A stretch of DNA of 64,000 nt from UBA4874 sp002399435 (GCA_036823195.1 DAISGI010000009.1:8992-72991); one strand, 5' to 3'. Positions 8,968 through 17,998 are shown, counted from the first letter of the stretch. Program-made: numbers and translations. Notes: generated by a model not told the origin, from the letters alone.

Positions 8968-10506
8968 TTATTTTCCGAAGAGTCGTCCGGTAATACGCCG
9001 CAGAATAGAGGAACCCTTATCGGGATCAGGCGGAGGGGTTTTTCCCTGTCCGGGGTTTTCGATGGGTTTTTTGTCCGGCAATGTCTCTTTTGCCCTGTGG
9101 GCTTGTCCCTGTCGGTAAGGCGAATGGATGGAGGAGGGATTGCCTGCGGAAGAAGGAACACCTGTCTGCCGGGCAGGCTTTTGAGGGGAGGATTCGTGCT
9201 TTGAAGCGCCTTGATGGGATTTCGGCCTTTGAGACCTTTGCGGCCTTTGAGGTTTGAGAGGGGACGGCTTGCGGGATGATTTCTTCTCCCCGCCCCTGGC
9301 TTTGGAGCCCGATGCAGGACGGCTTTTTATCCGATTGGACTGAATCCATTGGTTGGATTCTTCCCGACATTCCGCAAGATCCTGATCCGTCGGCAGCTTT
9401 GCTTCCGGAATCAGAGTGCCAATATGTTCCTCAATTTCATACAGGGTCATAATATCCTCGCCGGTTACCAGGCTGATGGCATGGCCGTCATGACCTGCCC
9501 GTCCCGTTCGGCCGATCCGATGAACGTAACCGTCCAGCTCCTCCGGAACATCATAGTTGACGACCAGGGACAGATTGTCAATGTCGATGCCGCGGGCGGC
9601 TACGTCCGTGGCGACCAGGATATTGTATTCCTTTTGCCTGAACTGCTGAATGTTTCTCATACGCTTTGCCTGGGGGATATCCCCATGGAGGGAACGACAG
9701 TCGTAGCCCTTTCGGAGCAGAAAGTTCTGCACCCGGTCTACTGCCGCACGGGTATTGCAGAAAATCATGCATGTTTCCGGACGCTCCATCAGGAGAATCC
9801 GGTTTAACTGGGTTCGCTTTTCGTTTCTCCGGACCCGGTAATGTTCCTGCCGGATGGTATCCACTGTCATGGTTTTGGATTCGATTTCGATGGTCACCGG
9901 ATGATTCATGTATGCACTGCACAGTCTGCGGATCTCCCCCGGAATGGTGGCGGAGAAAAGAAGGGTGGTGCGATTACGGGGAAGGGTGCGGATGATCCTG
10001 CGAACCTGACCAATAAAGCCCATGTCCATCATTCGATCCACTTCATCCAATACCAAAAAGCGAATGTTTTTTGTGATCAGGTTTTTATGCTGTATATGGT
10101 CATAAATCCTGCCGGGAGTGCCGGTAACCATGGTAATGGGACTTTTAAGAGCCTGAATTTCCTTATTCATGTTGTGCTGGCCGTATACTGCCGTGGTACG
10201 ATGCGGCAGATGACCCGCCATTTTTTTAAGATCGCTGTCCACCTGAACCGCCAGTTCCCTTGTCGGTTCCAATATAAGACATTGGGGCCCGGGCTTTTCC
10301 GGATCGGTCATTTGAAGAAGGGATACCCCGAAAACAGCTGTTTTGCCGCTGCCGGTCTTGGACATGACAATGACATCTTCCCCGTTCAATATATGGGGAA
10401 TTGCTTTCTCCTGTACTTTCGTGGGCTTTTCGAATCCCATCCCGTTCAATGCCTCCAAAATGGGATCCGAAAGGCCCAATTCCCTGAAATCCTTGCTACT
10501 GCTCAT
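8968..10506 (-). CDS. DEAD-box ATP-dependent RNA helicase
   Basis: 512 residues. Motifs in order: Q motif (FEKPTKVQEKAIP, about 25-37), Walker A SKTGSGKT (49-56), PTRELA (81-86), TPGR (130-133), motif II as DEVD (154-157) followed by RMMDMGF, SAT (185-187), and HRIGRTGRAG near 335. The Asp-Glu-Val-Asp form of motif II replaces the usual DEAD. After about residue 380 comes a tail of some 130 residues rich in Lys, Arg, Pro, Ser and Gln, likely an unstructured RNA-binding extension. Role: unwinding structured RNA during ribosome assembly or mRNA decay, cytoplasmic. GGAG lies 7 bases before the ATG. It is followed by pckG on the same strand, with a separate leader between. Confidence 0.93.
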   Translation of the reverse strand: MSSSKDFRELGLSDPILEALNGMGFEKPTKVQEKAIPHILNGEDVIVMSKTGSGKTAVFGVSLLQMTDPEKPGPQCLILEPTRELAVQVDSDLKKMAGHLPHRTTAVYGQHNMNKEIQALKSPITMVTGTPGRIYDHIQHKNLITKNIRFLVLDEVDRMMDMGFIGQVRRIIRTLPRNRTTLLFSATIPGEIRRLCSAYMNHPVTIEIESKTMTVDTIRQEHYRVRRNEKRTQLNRILLMERPETCMIFCNTRAAVDRVQNFLLRKGYDCRSLHGDIPQAKRMRNIQQFRQKEYNILVATDVAARGIDIDNLSLVVNYDVPEELDGYVHRIGRTGRAGHDGHAISLVTGEDIMTLYEIEEHIGTLIPEAKLPTDQDLAECREESNQWIQSNRIKSRPASGSKARGGEKKSSRKPSPLKPQRPQRSQRPKSHQGASKHESSPQKPARQTGVPSSAGNPSSIHSPYRQGQAHRAKETLPDKKPIENPGQGKTPPPDPDKGSSILRRITGRLFGK

Positions 10507-10634
10507 TATATTCTCCTATTCTGTATGCTGGCCATAAAAACAATACCACAATGTCCCTCCCAATGCAAGAAGGGAGCAGGCGGGAAGACAGGAGACAAAG
10601 AACCCGCTGGAAATATCATACTGTGCCGGAAAGA

Positions 10635-12383
10635 TCATGCCATTATGATCTGCTCATCGGATTTGAGTCCCAGCATTTTGACGGCATCTTCCCGCATCTT
10701 ATATTTCAGGATTTTTCCTGCTGCATTCATTGGAAATTCCGTGACGAAGCTGACGTACCTGGGCGTTTTCTGTCTGGCCATATGGGAGCGGACATATTCC
10801 TTGATTTCCTCTGCCGTCATTTCCTCGCCCTTTTTCAGGATGACGCAAGCCATGACAGCCTCGCCGTATGTCTTGTCCGGTACGCCGATAACCTGTACGT
10901 CCTTTACCTTGGGATGGGTATAGATGAAATCCTCGATTTCCTTGGGGTAAATGTTCTCCCCGCCGCGAATGATCATATCCTTGATTCTTCCGGTGATGAT
11001 GTAGTTCCCGCTGGAGTCCCGCCTGGCCAGGTCTCCGGTATGGAGCCATCCATTTTCGTCAATTGCGGCAGCCGTGGCTTCCGGCATGTTGTAATATCCT
11101 TTCATGATATTGTAACCTCTGGCGACGAATTCCCCGTCCACATTGTCCGGCAGGTCTTCGCCGGTTTCCGTATCCACAATTTTGCATTCCACCTGGGGAA
11201 GCGGACGCCCCACCGTATTGATCCGGACATCCAGGGGATCGTCCACGCGGCTTTGCGTGCACCCGGGGGAGGATTCGGTCTGTCCGTATACAATGGTGAT
11301 CTGCTTCATGTTCATCTTATCCACCACATCCTGCATGACACTGGCGGGGCAGGGGCTGCCTGCCATGATGCCGGTCCGCATATGGGAAAAATCGGTTTTC
11401 GGGAAATTCTCATGCTCCAGCATGGTGATGAACATGGTGGGGACTCCGTGAAAGCAGGTGATTTTTTCCTTGTCGATGCATGCCAGGGATCTCCTCGGCG
11501 AGAAATAAGGCATCGGACACAGGGTCGTGCCGTGAGTCATGGCAGCAGCCATGGCCAGCACCATCCCGAAACAATGGAACATCGGTACCTGTATCATCAT
11601 GCGGTCGGCTGTGGACAGATCCATGCAGTCCCCGATGCATTTTCCGTTGTTTATCACATTATAGTGAGTAAGCATGACGCCTTTGGGGAAGCCGGTGGTA
11701 CCGGAAGTGTACTGTATGTTGCAGACGTCATCCTTGTCCATGGCGCGTGCCCGGCGCTGTGCCTCCTCCACCGGGATCTTTTCCGCCAGGGAGACGGCTT
11801 CCTCCCAGGTGATGCATCCCGGCCGACTGGACTCCACCGTAATGATGTTGCGAAGGCGGGGAAGGCGCCTGGTGTGCAGCGGCTCTCCGGACGCTGCGGT
11901 TTCCAGCTCGGGGCAGATCTCCTTCATAATGCTGATATAGTCGGAATCCTTGAAGCCATCCATCATCACCAGGGTATGGGTATCCGACTGCCGGAGCAGG
12001 AATTCAGCCTCACGGATTTTATAGGAGGTATTGACGGTAACAAGGTTGGCTCCGATCATGGTGGTTGCCCAGAATGTGATAAACCATTGAGGGACATTGG
12101 TGGCCCAGATGGCAACCTGATCCCCCGGTTCCACACCCAGGGCAATCAGGGAACGGGCAAAGGTATGCACATCTTCCCGGAATTCCGAATAGGTTCTGGT
12201 ATAGTCCAGGGTGGAATAACGGAAGGCGTATTGGTCCGGAAACTCCTTTGTGACACGGTCCAATACCTGCGGAAAGGTAAGATCGATCAGGGTATCGTGC
12301 TTCCATATATATTTTCCGGTTCTGGCGGCGTTGTCATACAGAGGACTGTCCTGGACGGTTTCCGTCTCCATATAATGGCTCAT
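10635..12383 (-). CDS. AMP-forming acyl-CoA ligase (fatty acid or related carboxylic acid)
   Basis: 582 residues from the ATG at 12383, which has GAGGAG seven bases upstream; an upstream GTG in frame overlaps that site and is unlikely. Adenylate-forming enzyme: P-loop YTSGTTGFPKG (225-235), the YGQTESSPG block, and the C-terminal hinge GRIKDMIIRGGENIYP, ending with the catalytic-lysine segment AAGKILKYKMRE. It activates a carboxylic acid with ATP to an acyl-adenylate and then the CoA thioester. The exact acid is not readable from sequence. Monocistronic, divergent from the epimerase gene at 12853. Confidence 0.9.
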   Translation of the reverse strand: MSHYMETETVQDSPLYDNAARTGKYIWKHDTLIDLTFPQVLDRVTKEFPDQYAFRYSTLDYTRTYSEFREDVHTFARSLIALGVEPGDQVAIWATNVPQWFITFWATTMIGANLVTVNTSYKIREAEFLLRQSDTHTLVMMDGFKDSDYISIMKEICPELETAASGEPLHTRRLPRLRNIITVESSRPGCITWEEAVSLAEKIPVEEAQRRARAMDKDDVCNIQYTSGTTGFPKGVMLTHYNVINNGKCIGDCMDLSTADRMMIQVPMFHCFGMVLAMAAAMTHGTTLCPMPYFSPRRSLACIDKEKITCFHGVPTMFITMLEHENFPKTDFSHMRTGIMAGSPCPASVMQDVVDKMNMKQITIVYGQTESSPGCTQSRVDDPLDVRINTVGRPLPQVECKIVDTETGEDLPDNVDGEFVARGYNIMKGYYNMPEATAAAIDENGWLHTGDLARRDSSGNYIITGRIKDMIIRGGENIYPKEIEDFIYTHPKVKDVQVIGVPDKTYGEAVMACVILKKGEEMTAEEIKEYVRSHMARQKTPRYVSFVTEFPMNAAGKILKYKMREDAVKMLGLKSDEQIIMA

Positions 12384-12766
12384 GATGATTCTCCTCACTT
12401 ATTGATATCGTATGGAATCCCGGAGAGGGCTCCTCTTCCAAACAGGTTTTTCACAGATTTTTCAGATCGTGCCAACAATTCTCCATAGAATCCCTGATAT
12501 TTGGCTCCGGCCCTTGACGCATTTTCACCTCAGGCCATAAATCAATTTTCAACCATTCTAACAAATTTCCCGTCTGGTGTAAAGTCACTGGTAAATGATT
12601 TTTACTTTCGGCTGATTTCAGAAAGGGAAAACGGTGGGGGAAATCCTTGATTTTCCATGGAAAACATGGTATGATTCAAAGGAAGATGTTGCCTGAAGGG
12701 CATCTGAATTATCTGAATAAAAGGATAACAAGTCCGAAAAGAGATCAAAAATAAAAGATAAAGAAA
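12384..12766. other. Divergent intergenic region
   Basis: About 380 bases between the start of the acyl-CoA ligase (minus) and the repeat before the epimerase gene (plus). It holds one convincing plus-strand promoter (listed separately, 12647-12675); I see no gene in it. The minus-strand promoter of the ligase must lie near 12400-12560 but I cannot pick it with confidence. Confidence 0.6.
12647..12675 (+). promoter_or_regulatory. Sigma-A promoter with a palindrome in the spacer
   Basis: TTGATT (12647-12652), 17-base spacer, TATGAT (12670-12675). The perfect 14-base palindrome TTTTCCATGGAAAA covers 12651-12664, overlapping the -35 end and half the spacer, as expected for a repressor operator. 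It faces the epimerase gene and would give a leader of about 170 bases that includes the A-rich tandem array. Confidence 0.6.
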
Positions 12767-12830
12767 ATACAAAGATAAAAAAATACAAAGATCAAAAAAT
12801 GCAAAGATAAAAAAATACAAAGATCAAGGG
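12767..12830. repeat. A-rich tandem array, four 16-base units
   Basis: Four successive 16-base units: ATACAAAGATAAAAAA, then the variants with GATC, ATGC and GATCAAGGG, at 12767, 12783, 12799 and 12815. The array ends ten bases before the ribosome binding site of the epimerase gene, and the units alternate between AAAGATAA and AAAGATCA, which suggests duplication of a 32-base pair. Confidence 0.85.
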
Positions 12831-12852
12831 AACAACAGATGGAGGGGTGGAA

Positions 12853-13701
12853 ATGGCGGATTGTGTTACAATTACCGGATTTGCAGATGAAATTGATCCA
12901 ATGCTGGACAAACAGATGAAGGTCCTGAAAAAGCTTGGAATTTCCCATGTGGAAATGCGCAGGGTGGACGCCAAAAATCTGGTGGACTATCCGATAAAAG
13001 AGGTAAAGGGAATCAAATCACGTCTGGATGCAGGCGGGATTCACCTTTCGGCGGTGGGATCGCCGATCGGCAAAATTGGCATTGCGGACGATTTTGCACC
13101 GCATATGGAGCAGTTCAAGCACACGGTGGAGATTGCCCATGAGATGGAGACTCCCTATATCCGGATATTCAGCTTCTTTATCCCGAAGGGAGAGGAGCGG
13201 ACCGCGTACAGGGAAGCGGTTCTGGAGCGATTGGGACAGTTTGTGGATTATGCGGCTTCCAATGATGTCATTCTGCTTCATGAGAATGAAAAGAATATTT
13301 ACGGGGAAAAGGCCCCGGAATGTCTGGAAATCATGAAACATTTTTACGGCGATCATTTCAGGGCGGTTTTTGATTTTGCCAATTTTGTTCAGGTAAAGCA
13401 GGATACCCTGGAAGCGTATGAGATGTTGAAGCCCTATGTGGAGTATGTTCATGTCAAGGACGCCCGATGGAGCGATGGGAATGTGGTTCCGGCAGGCTAC
13501 GGAGACGGTCATGTGAAAGAGATCCTGAAGCAGCTGAAGGGCAGAGGATATCATGGGTACTTGTCGCTGGAACCCCATCTGACCAATTTTGTCGGCTTTT
13601 CTGATCTGGAAAAGGAAGGAAATATCGGAAAGAAATTGACGGGCGAAGAAGCGTTTACCCTGGCTTATGATTCCCTCAGGAAGCTTCTGAAGGAAATCTA
13701 A
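12853..13701 (+). CDS. Sugar phosphate isomerase/epimerase, TIM-barrel
   Basis: 282 residues; ATG at 12853 sits seven bases after GGAGG (a GTG at 12847 lies within that site). Xylose-isomerase-like barrel: TGFADEIDPMLDKQM at the N-terminus, HVEMR on strand 2, LLHENEKNIYG carrying the first metal-binding Glu, VFDFANF with Asp, YVHVKDARW with His, and LSLEPH with the last Glu, which together form the usual divalent metal site. Acts on a free or phosphorylated sugar or sugar acid; the substrate cannot be named. Single gene between a repeat array and a terminator. Confidence 0.85.
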   Translation: MADCVTITGFADEIDPMLDKQMKVLKKLGISHVEMRRVDAKNLVDYPIKEVKGIKSRLDAGGIHLSAVGSPIGKIGIADDFAPHMEQFKHTVEIAHEMETPYIRIFSFFIPKGEERTAYREAVLERLGQFVDYAASNDVILLHENEKNIYGEKAPECLEIMKHFYGDHFRAVFDFANFVQVKQDTLEAYEMLKPYVEYVHVKDARWSDGNVVPAGYGDGHVKEILKQLKGRGYHGYLSLEPHLTNFVGFSDLEKEGNIGKKLTGEEAFTLAYDSLRKLLKEI

Positions 13702-13746
13702 CTTAATCTGATTCCATCCATCCTGCGTGATATGGGTCTCCACAGG

Positions 13747-13778
13747 AAGCTGCCCTATCCGTGGATGGCAGGCTTTTT
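13747..13778 (+). terminator. Hairpin terminator after the epimerase gene
   Basis: AAGCTGCC (13747-13754) pairs with GGCAGGCTT (13767-13775) with one bulged G, followed by TTTTT. It separates the epimerase gene from the convergent pseudouridine synthase gene. Confidence 0.65.
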
Positions 13779-13795
13779 ATGGTTTGGATCCCGAT

Positions 13796-14530
13796 TCATT
13801 GGGATTTGCGGGGATCAAACAAATTCCATGGGAAAACATCCGGGGGATGGGAGGTAAATACCATCTCCCTTTTTGTTGTCGGATGCTGAAAAACAAGCTG
13901 ATGGGACCAGAGTGCCATTTGCTGCCCTGGAGAGTTCACATCGGCTCCATATTTCTGATCCCCGTAAAGAGGGTGTCCGATGGCAGCAAACTGGACCCGT
14001 ATCTGGTGAGAGCGCCCGGTCCAAAGGCGGATGCGGACCAGGGCGAGGGAACCTGTACAGGAATCCCCTGTCTGCATCCTTCTGCTGCCTTGCACCTGAT
14101 AGTCAAGTCTGGCCCGTTTGCTTCCGGAAACGGACGGGGATACCGTTCGCACCATGTTGGTTGCCCTGTCCTTTTGCAGATAATGTTCCAGCTGCCTTTT
14201 TTTCTCTTTTGGTGTGCCGTGGACCACTGCCAGGTAGACTTTCCCGAATGTACGGGCCCGGATCTGATCCGAAAGGCGGGCAGCGGCTTTGGAGGTTCTG
14301 GCAAAGACCATGACTCCGCCTGCCGGCCGGTCCAGACGATGTACCAGCCCCAGAAAGACATTGCCCGGCTTCTGATACCGGATTTTGATATCCCGCTTCA
14401 GAAGGGACAAAAGATCCGGATCACCGGACGCATCTTCCTGTGAAGGCATATTCACCGGCTTTTCCACGACCAGGAGATGATTGTCCTCGTATAGTATGGA
14501 AATCGGGGGAGAAGAAGCGGTTTGGTTCAT
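13796..14530 (-). CDS. RluA-family RNA pseudouridine synthase
   Basis: 244 residues from the ATG at 14530, which overlaps the stop of the methyltransferase gene (ATGA) and follows a GGAGG. An in-frame ATG further upstream would run well inside the methyltransferase gene. Core motif HRLDRPAGG (64-72) with the catalytic Asp67, preceded by ILYEDNHLLVVEKP, and GRSHQIRVQFAAIGHPLYGD near residue 200, all typical of the family. It isomerises specific uridines in 23S rRNA or tRNA. No S4 domain is present, so it is closest to the short RluA/RluD-like group. Translational coupling to an RNA-type methyltransferase suggests both act on the ribosome. Confidence 0.92.
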   Translation of the reverse strand: MNQTASSPPISILYEDNHLLVVEKPVNMPSQEDASGDPDLLSLLKRDIKIRYQKPGNVFLGLVHRLDRPAGGVMVFARTSKAAARLSDQIRARTFGKVYLAVVHGTPKEKKRQLEHYLQKDRATNMVRTVSPSVSGSKRARLDYQVQGSRRMQTGDSCTGSLALVRIRLWTGRSHQIRVQFAAIGHPLYGDQKYGADVNSPGQQMALWSHQLVFQHPTTKREMVFTSHPPDVFPWNLFDPRKSQ

Positions 14531-15411
14531 TTCTTCGCCTCCGCTTCCCAGCGGCCGGACGCTCCGCATGGCAGGATCAGTCCCGAACGGGTAATGGGCA
14601 GCCCCACTTCGTCGGATGTGACGGTTCCCCCATATTCTTTCCTTATGGAAAGGGTCAGGAGGTTGTATAAAACGGTAGGCGACAGGCCAGTGGTATAGGA
14701 ATTAATCAGAAAGAACAGAGGATGGGGGGAGAGCACCTTTCTGCACAGGTCGATCAGGCCATAAAGTTCGTTTTCAATTTTCCAGACTTCTCCTTTGGGA
14801 CCTCTTCCATAAGACGGAGGGTCCATAATCACCGCATCGTACTGCCGGCCCCGGCGTATTTCACGCTGCACAAACTTTACAGTGTCATCCACAAGGAAGC
14901 GGACTCTCCGGTCTTCCAGTCCGGACAACCGAAGATTTTCCTTTGCCCAGGCGACCATTCCCTTTGCCGCGTCCACATGGCAGACCTCTTCTGCGCCGGC
15001 GCAGGCTGCGGCAACGCTGGCCCCACCCGTATAGGCAAACAGATTCAGTACCCGGACAGGGCGGCTGCTGCCTTTTATCTTTTTCATGATCCATTCCCAG
15101 TTGACGGCCTGCTCCGGAAATACTCCGGTATGCTTGAACCCCATGGGCTTTACATGGAAGGTCAGACTTCCATAGGAAATCCTCCATTGCTCCGGAAGCT
15201 TCGAGAAATACTCCCAGGTACCGCCGCCCGTATTGCTTCTGTGGTAGCGGGCATGAGCCATGTTCCAGGACTTGTCGCCGGATGTCCCGGGCCAGATCAC
15301 CTGGGGATCCGGACGCCTCAGAATGAACTTTCCCCAGCGCTCCAGTTTTTCTCCGTCTCCGGTATCGATCAGTTCATAATCTTTCCAGTTTTTTGCTAAA
15401 AACAATTTCAT
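14527..15411 (-). CDS. Class I SAM-dependent methyltransferase, RlmI/RlmK-like
   Basis: 294 residues. SAM-binding motif I is VLNLFAYTGGASVAAACAGA (121-140) with the acidic residue in CHVDAA; the catalytic motif is DPPSYGRG (197-204), the form found in 23S rRNA cytosine-5 methyltransferases and relatives. An N-terminal part of about 110 residues (KNWKDYELIDTGDGEKLERWG, LRRPDPQVIW) replaces the PUA domain of RlmI. AGGAGG precedes the ATG. It is cotranscribed with the pseudouridine synthase gene, supporting an RNA substrate; the exact nucleotide is unknown. Confidence 0.88.
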   Translation of the reverse strand: MKLFLAKNWKDYELIDTGDGEKLERWGKFILRRPDPQVIWPGTSGDKSWNMAHARYHRSNTGGGTWEYFSKLPEQWRISYGSLTFHVKPMGFKHTGVFPEQAVNWEWIMKKIKGSSRPVRVLNLFAYTGGASVAAACAGAEEVCHVDAAKGMVAWAKENLRLSGLEDRRVRFLVDDTVKFVQREIRRGRQYDAVIMDPPSYGRGPKGEVWKIENELYGLIDLCRKVLSPHPLFFLINSYTTGLSPTVLYNLLTLSIRKEYGGTVTSDEVGLPITRSGLILPCGASGRWEAEAKK

Positions 15412-15665
15412 GCTCCTCCTGTCCGCCTTATTATACCAATCCGCATCGGTCTTATCAATGCTGCTTTTTGAATGAAATGTAAAATATTCTGCTTCATAAA
15501 ACGTCCGGAATCTGATATCCTAATACATACGGGAACAATATGTCGTATTTTGCGGGAATTGCTGCTCCCAGGAAATTTTCAGCTTTCTTTTTAGGGCCGG
15601 TTTGGGCCGTAGCAAGTTTCCGGACAGCAGCAGTTCAAATCTAAGGGAAACGAAGGATGATATTC

Positions 15666-16976
15666 ATGAAAATTGCAGTTGCAGGAACCGGATATGTCGG
15701 GCTGGTTACCGGCGTATGCCTGGCAGAGATGGGACATGACGTGGTATGTGTTGATATTGATAAGGAAAAAGTCCGGAAAATGACATCCGGGCAGTCTCCT
15801 ATCTATGAGCCGGGGCTGGAGGAGCTCATGCAAAAAAACCGGGAACGGCTCACCTTTACCACAGATTATCAGAATGCCTACCGGAACGCGAAGGTCATTT
15901 TCATCGGTGTCGGCACTCCTGAGAAAAAGGACGGTTCCGCCAACCTGAAATATGTCTATGAGGTGGCCGGGCAGATTGCAGATAGCGTGGAGCAGGATTC
16001 CCTGGTGGTGATCAAATCCACCGTTCCCATAGGAACCAATGACAAGGTTGAGAGGCTCCTGAAGGAACGGGCCAGGGCCGGTCTGCATATGGAAGTAGCT
16101 TCCAATCCGGAGTTTCTGTCCCAGGGAACGGCAGTGAAGGATACGCTCCATGCTTCCCGGATTGTGATTGGAGTGGAATCCCCACAGGCAGAAAAAGCTC
16201 TTCGGGATGTTTACCGGAACTTTGACCGGCCCTTGGTTGTCACGGATCGCAGGAGCGCGGAAATGATAAAATACGCATCCAATGATTTCCTTGCCCTGAA
16301 GGTGTCCTATATCAATGAAATCGCCAATGTTTGTGATGTGATCGGCGCCAACGTGGATGATGTGGTCACCGGCATGGGCCTGGATCCCCGGATCGGAAAC
16401 CGATTCCTGAGACCTGGCATCGGATACGGCGGCTCCTGCTTTCCAAAGGATACCAAAGCCCTTCACTGGCTGGCCAGTTTTCATGATTATGAATTGAAAA
16501 CAGTGAAGGCGGCCATCGAGGTCAATGAAAATCAGAAGATCAAGCTGATCAAGAAGGCCAGGCAGTATTATGAAGATTTCAACGGGCTGAAGGCAGCGGT
16601 TCTGGGCCTGACCTTCAAGCCGGGCACGGATGATCTGCGGGAAGCACCCTCTCTTTCCAATATACCGATTTTGCTGGAGGACGGCATGGATATCCGGGCC
16701 TGGGATCCCATCGGCATGGACTCCTTCCGCAGGCTTTATCCCGATGGGATTACCTATTGCGAATCCATCGAAGAAGCATTGAACGACACGGATATCTGCT
16801 TCATTTTTACGGAATGGCCGGAAATCACAGGTTTCCACCTTTCCGGGTATGCGGAGCGGATGCGCACTCCCATTATTCTGGATGGCAGAAACTGCTACCG
16901 TCTGGAGGATGCGGAAAAGGCGCCGGTTTTATACGATTCCATCGGCAGACGGGTCGTCGGCAAGTACAAAAAATGA
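15666..16976 (+). CDS. ugd: UDP-glucose 6-dehydrogenase
   Basis: 436 residues; ATG 15666 is preferred over ATG 15657 because the AAGGA site is properly spaced only for the former. Oxidises UDP-glucose twice with NAD+ to UDP-glucuronate, the precursor of acidic surface polysaccharides. N-terminal Rossmann motif GTGYVG (7-12), dinucleotide-binding STVPIGT, and catalytic Cys258 in YGGSCFPKD, with the FKPGTDDLREAPS block in the C-terminal domain. It stands alone, divergent from the methyltransferase gene and ending in a very strong terminator. Confidence 0.95.
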   Translation: MKIAVAGTGYVGLVTGVCLAEMGHDVVCVDIDKEKVRKMTSGQSPIYEPGLEELMQKNRERLTFTTDYQNAYRNAKVIFIGVGTPEKKDGSANLKYVYEVAGQIADSVEQDSLVVIKSTVPIGTNDKVERLLKERARAGLHMEVASNPEFLSQGTAVKDTLHASRIVIGVESPQAEKALRDVYRNFDRPLVVTDRRSAEMIKYASNDFLALKVSYINEIANVCDVIGANVDDVVTGMGLDPRIGNRFLRPGIGYGGSCFPKDTKALHWLASFHDYELKTVKAAIEVNENQKIKLIKKARQYYEDFNGLKAAVLGLTFKPGTDDLREAPSLSNIPILLEDGMDIRAWDPIGMDSFRRLYPDGITYCESIEEALNDTDICFIFTEWPEITGFHLSGYAERMRTPIILDGRNCYRLEDAEKAPVLYDSIGRRVVGKYKK

Positions 16977-17012
16977 TCGCAGGATGAACGCTTGCCTTGT
17001 TTCGCAGAAGGA

Positions 17013-17060
17013 ACTATAAAAAATGGTGAGAATTCATCATTTTTTATAGTTTTTTCTTTT
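17013..17060 (+). terminator. Strong rho-independent terminator after ugd
   Basis: ACTATAAAAAATG (17013-17025) pairs perfectly with CATTTTTTATAGT (17038-17050); the stem continues inward by five more pairs including one G-T, with a GAAT loop. It is followed by TTTTTCTTTT. The symmetrical A/T runs could let it work in both directions. Confidence 0.92.
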
Positions 17061-17136
17061 ATGTGGAAGGATTTTCATAAGTGGTGTCGAAGATAATATA
17101 TGTAAATAAGGGAATTGCAGGAGAAGGCAGTTTGAA

Positions 17137-17808
17137 ATGTCCATCATTGAAAAGGCCGGCAAGGCGATTGCATCAAAGACAGCTGCTATTTTGAATCTGG
17201 ACCAGGACCATCGGGAAGTTCTGGAATATGGTGCTCTGAATTTTTTGCAAACCTTGTTTACCGTTATTCTGATTGTACTGTTTGGTATTCTGGCCGGATC
17301 GTTGCCGGAGATCCTTGTCCTGTCACTGACAGCTGCCCTGCTGCGTCAGTTTTCCGGAGGAGTGCACGCCACTTCCCCCTATCGCTGTGCGGTACTCAGT
17401 GTCCTGATCTTCGGAGGACTTTCCCTTCTTGTGAAGTATGACATGGTTTTTTCATCACGGATGCCTGCTCTTCTGTTTCAGGGAGGAGCCCTTGTTTTCA
17501 TTCTCGTTTTCCTGTACCGGTACGCACCGGCGGACAGTCCGAACAAAAGGATCAAAAATCCGGATACCATACATCGGCTGAGAAAGTCATCCTTCTTCTT
17601 TGTAATGGCAGCGGAGCTGCTTACTGCGGTATTATGGGAGGTTCATCTGCAAGCGGACTCGGGAGTGGCACTTCAATTCCTTGTCTGCATACAGCTGGGC
17701 ATGCTTTGGCAGGCGCTCAGCATTACCCCGGTCATGCGCCGGGTTATCGGCTGGATGGATTCTCTCTTAATAAAATTCAATCCGTGGAAAGGAGGCGTTC
17801 GAGCGTGA
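17137..17808 (+). CDS. agrB: AgrB-type accessory gene regulator protease
   Basis: 223 residues, polytopic membrane protein. The catalytic pair is visible in SGGVHATSPYRC as His77 and Cys84, the same positions as in the staphylococcal enzyme. AgrB cuts the C-terminal tail from the AgrD propeptide and forms the thiolactone ring. The stop overlaps the GTG start of agrD (GTGA). No histidine kinase or response regulator gene of the AgrC/AgrA type lies nearby, so this is an orphan signal-producing pair in this window. Confidence 0.93.
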   Translation: MSIIEKAGKAIASKTAAILNLDQDHREVLEYGALNFLQTLFTVILIVLFGILAGSLPEILVLSLTAALLRQFSGGVHATSPYRCAVLSVLIFGGLSLLVKYDMVFSSRMPALLFQGGALVFILVFLYRYAPADSPNKRIKNPDTIHRLRKSSFFFVMAAELLTAVLWEVHLQADSGVALQFLVCIQLGMLWQALSITPVMRRVIGWMDSLLIKFNPWKGGVRA

Positions 17809-17939
17809 AAAAGTCCATCGTGAAGGCTGCAACCTTATGTGCTGGTTTCCTGACATTCCTTGCCACCATGGCATCTGCTTCTGCATGCTGGATTTGGTTC
17901 TATCAACCGGAAGAACCCAAAGCCCTGCGCAGGGAATAA
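17805..17939 (+). CDS. agrD: AgrD-type cyclic lactone autoinducer propeptide
   Basis: 44 residues starting with GTG at 17805, nine bases after GGAGG. Structure is classic: basic amphipathic N-terminus (VKKSIVKAA), hydrophobic middle, then a conserved A-S-A-C, the signal segment CWIWF, and the acidic recognition tail YQPEEPKALRRE removed by AgrB. The tail is nearly the same as in clostridial AgrD proteins, whose signals are five-residue rings beginning with Cys. By analogy the mature signal would be the ring Cys28-Trp-Ile-Trp-Phe, possibly with extra N-terminal residues; this is inference. Four-base overlap with agrB and a terminator immediately after. Confidence 0.92.
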   Translation: MKKSIVKAATLCAGFLTFLATMASASACWIWFYQPEEPKALRRE

Positions 17940-17953
17940 CTCCAATCCAAAAT

Positions 17954-17998
17954 GGGACATGCACTGTTGATGTCTTCAGCAGTGCAGGCCCTTTTTTT
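17954..17998 (+). terminator. Terminator after agrD
   Basis: GGG and TGCACTG (17954-17966) pair with CAGTGCA and CCC (17979-17991) with a small internal bulge, followed by seven T. It closes the agrBD operon. Confidence 0.85.

Noticed and set aside
10551..12488. 645-codon plus-strand frame opposite the acyl-CoA ligase
   Set aside because: Shadow of codon bias in the real gene; no ribosome binding site and His/Gly-rich product without motifs.
13873..14443. Plus-strand frames opposite the pseudouridine synthase
   Set aside because: Antisense of a gene with HRLDR and QIRVQ motifs.
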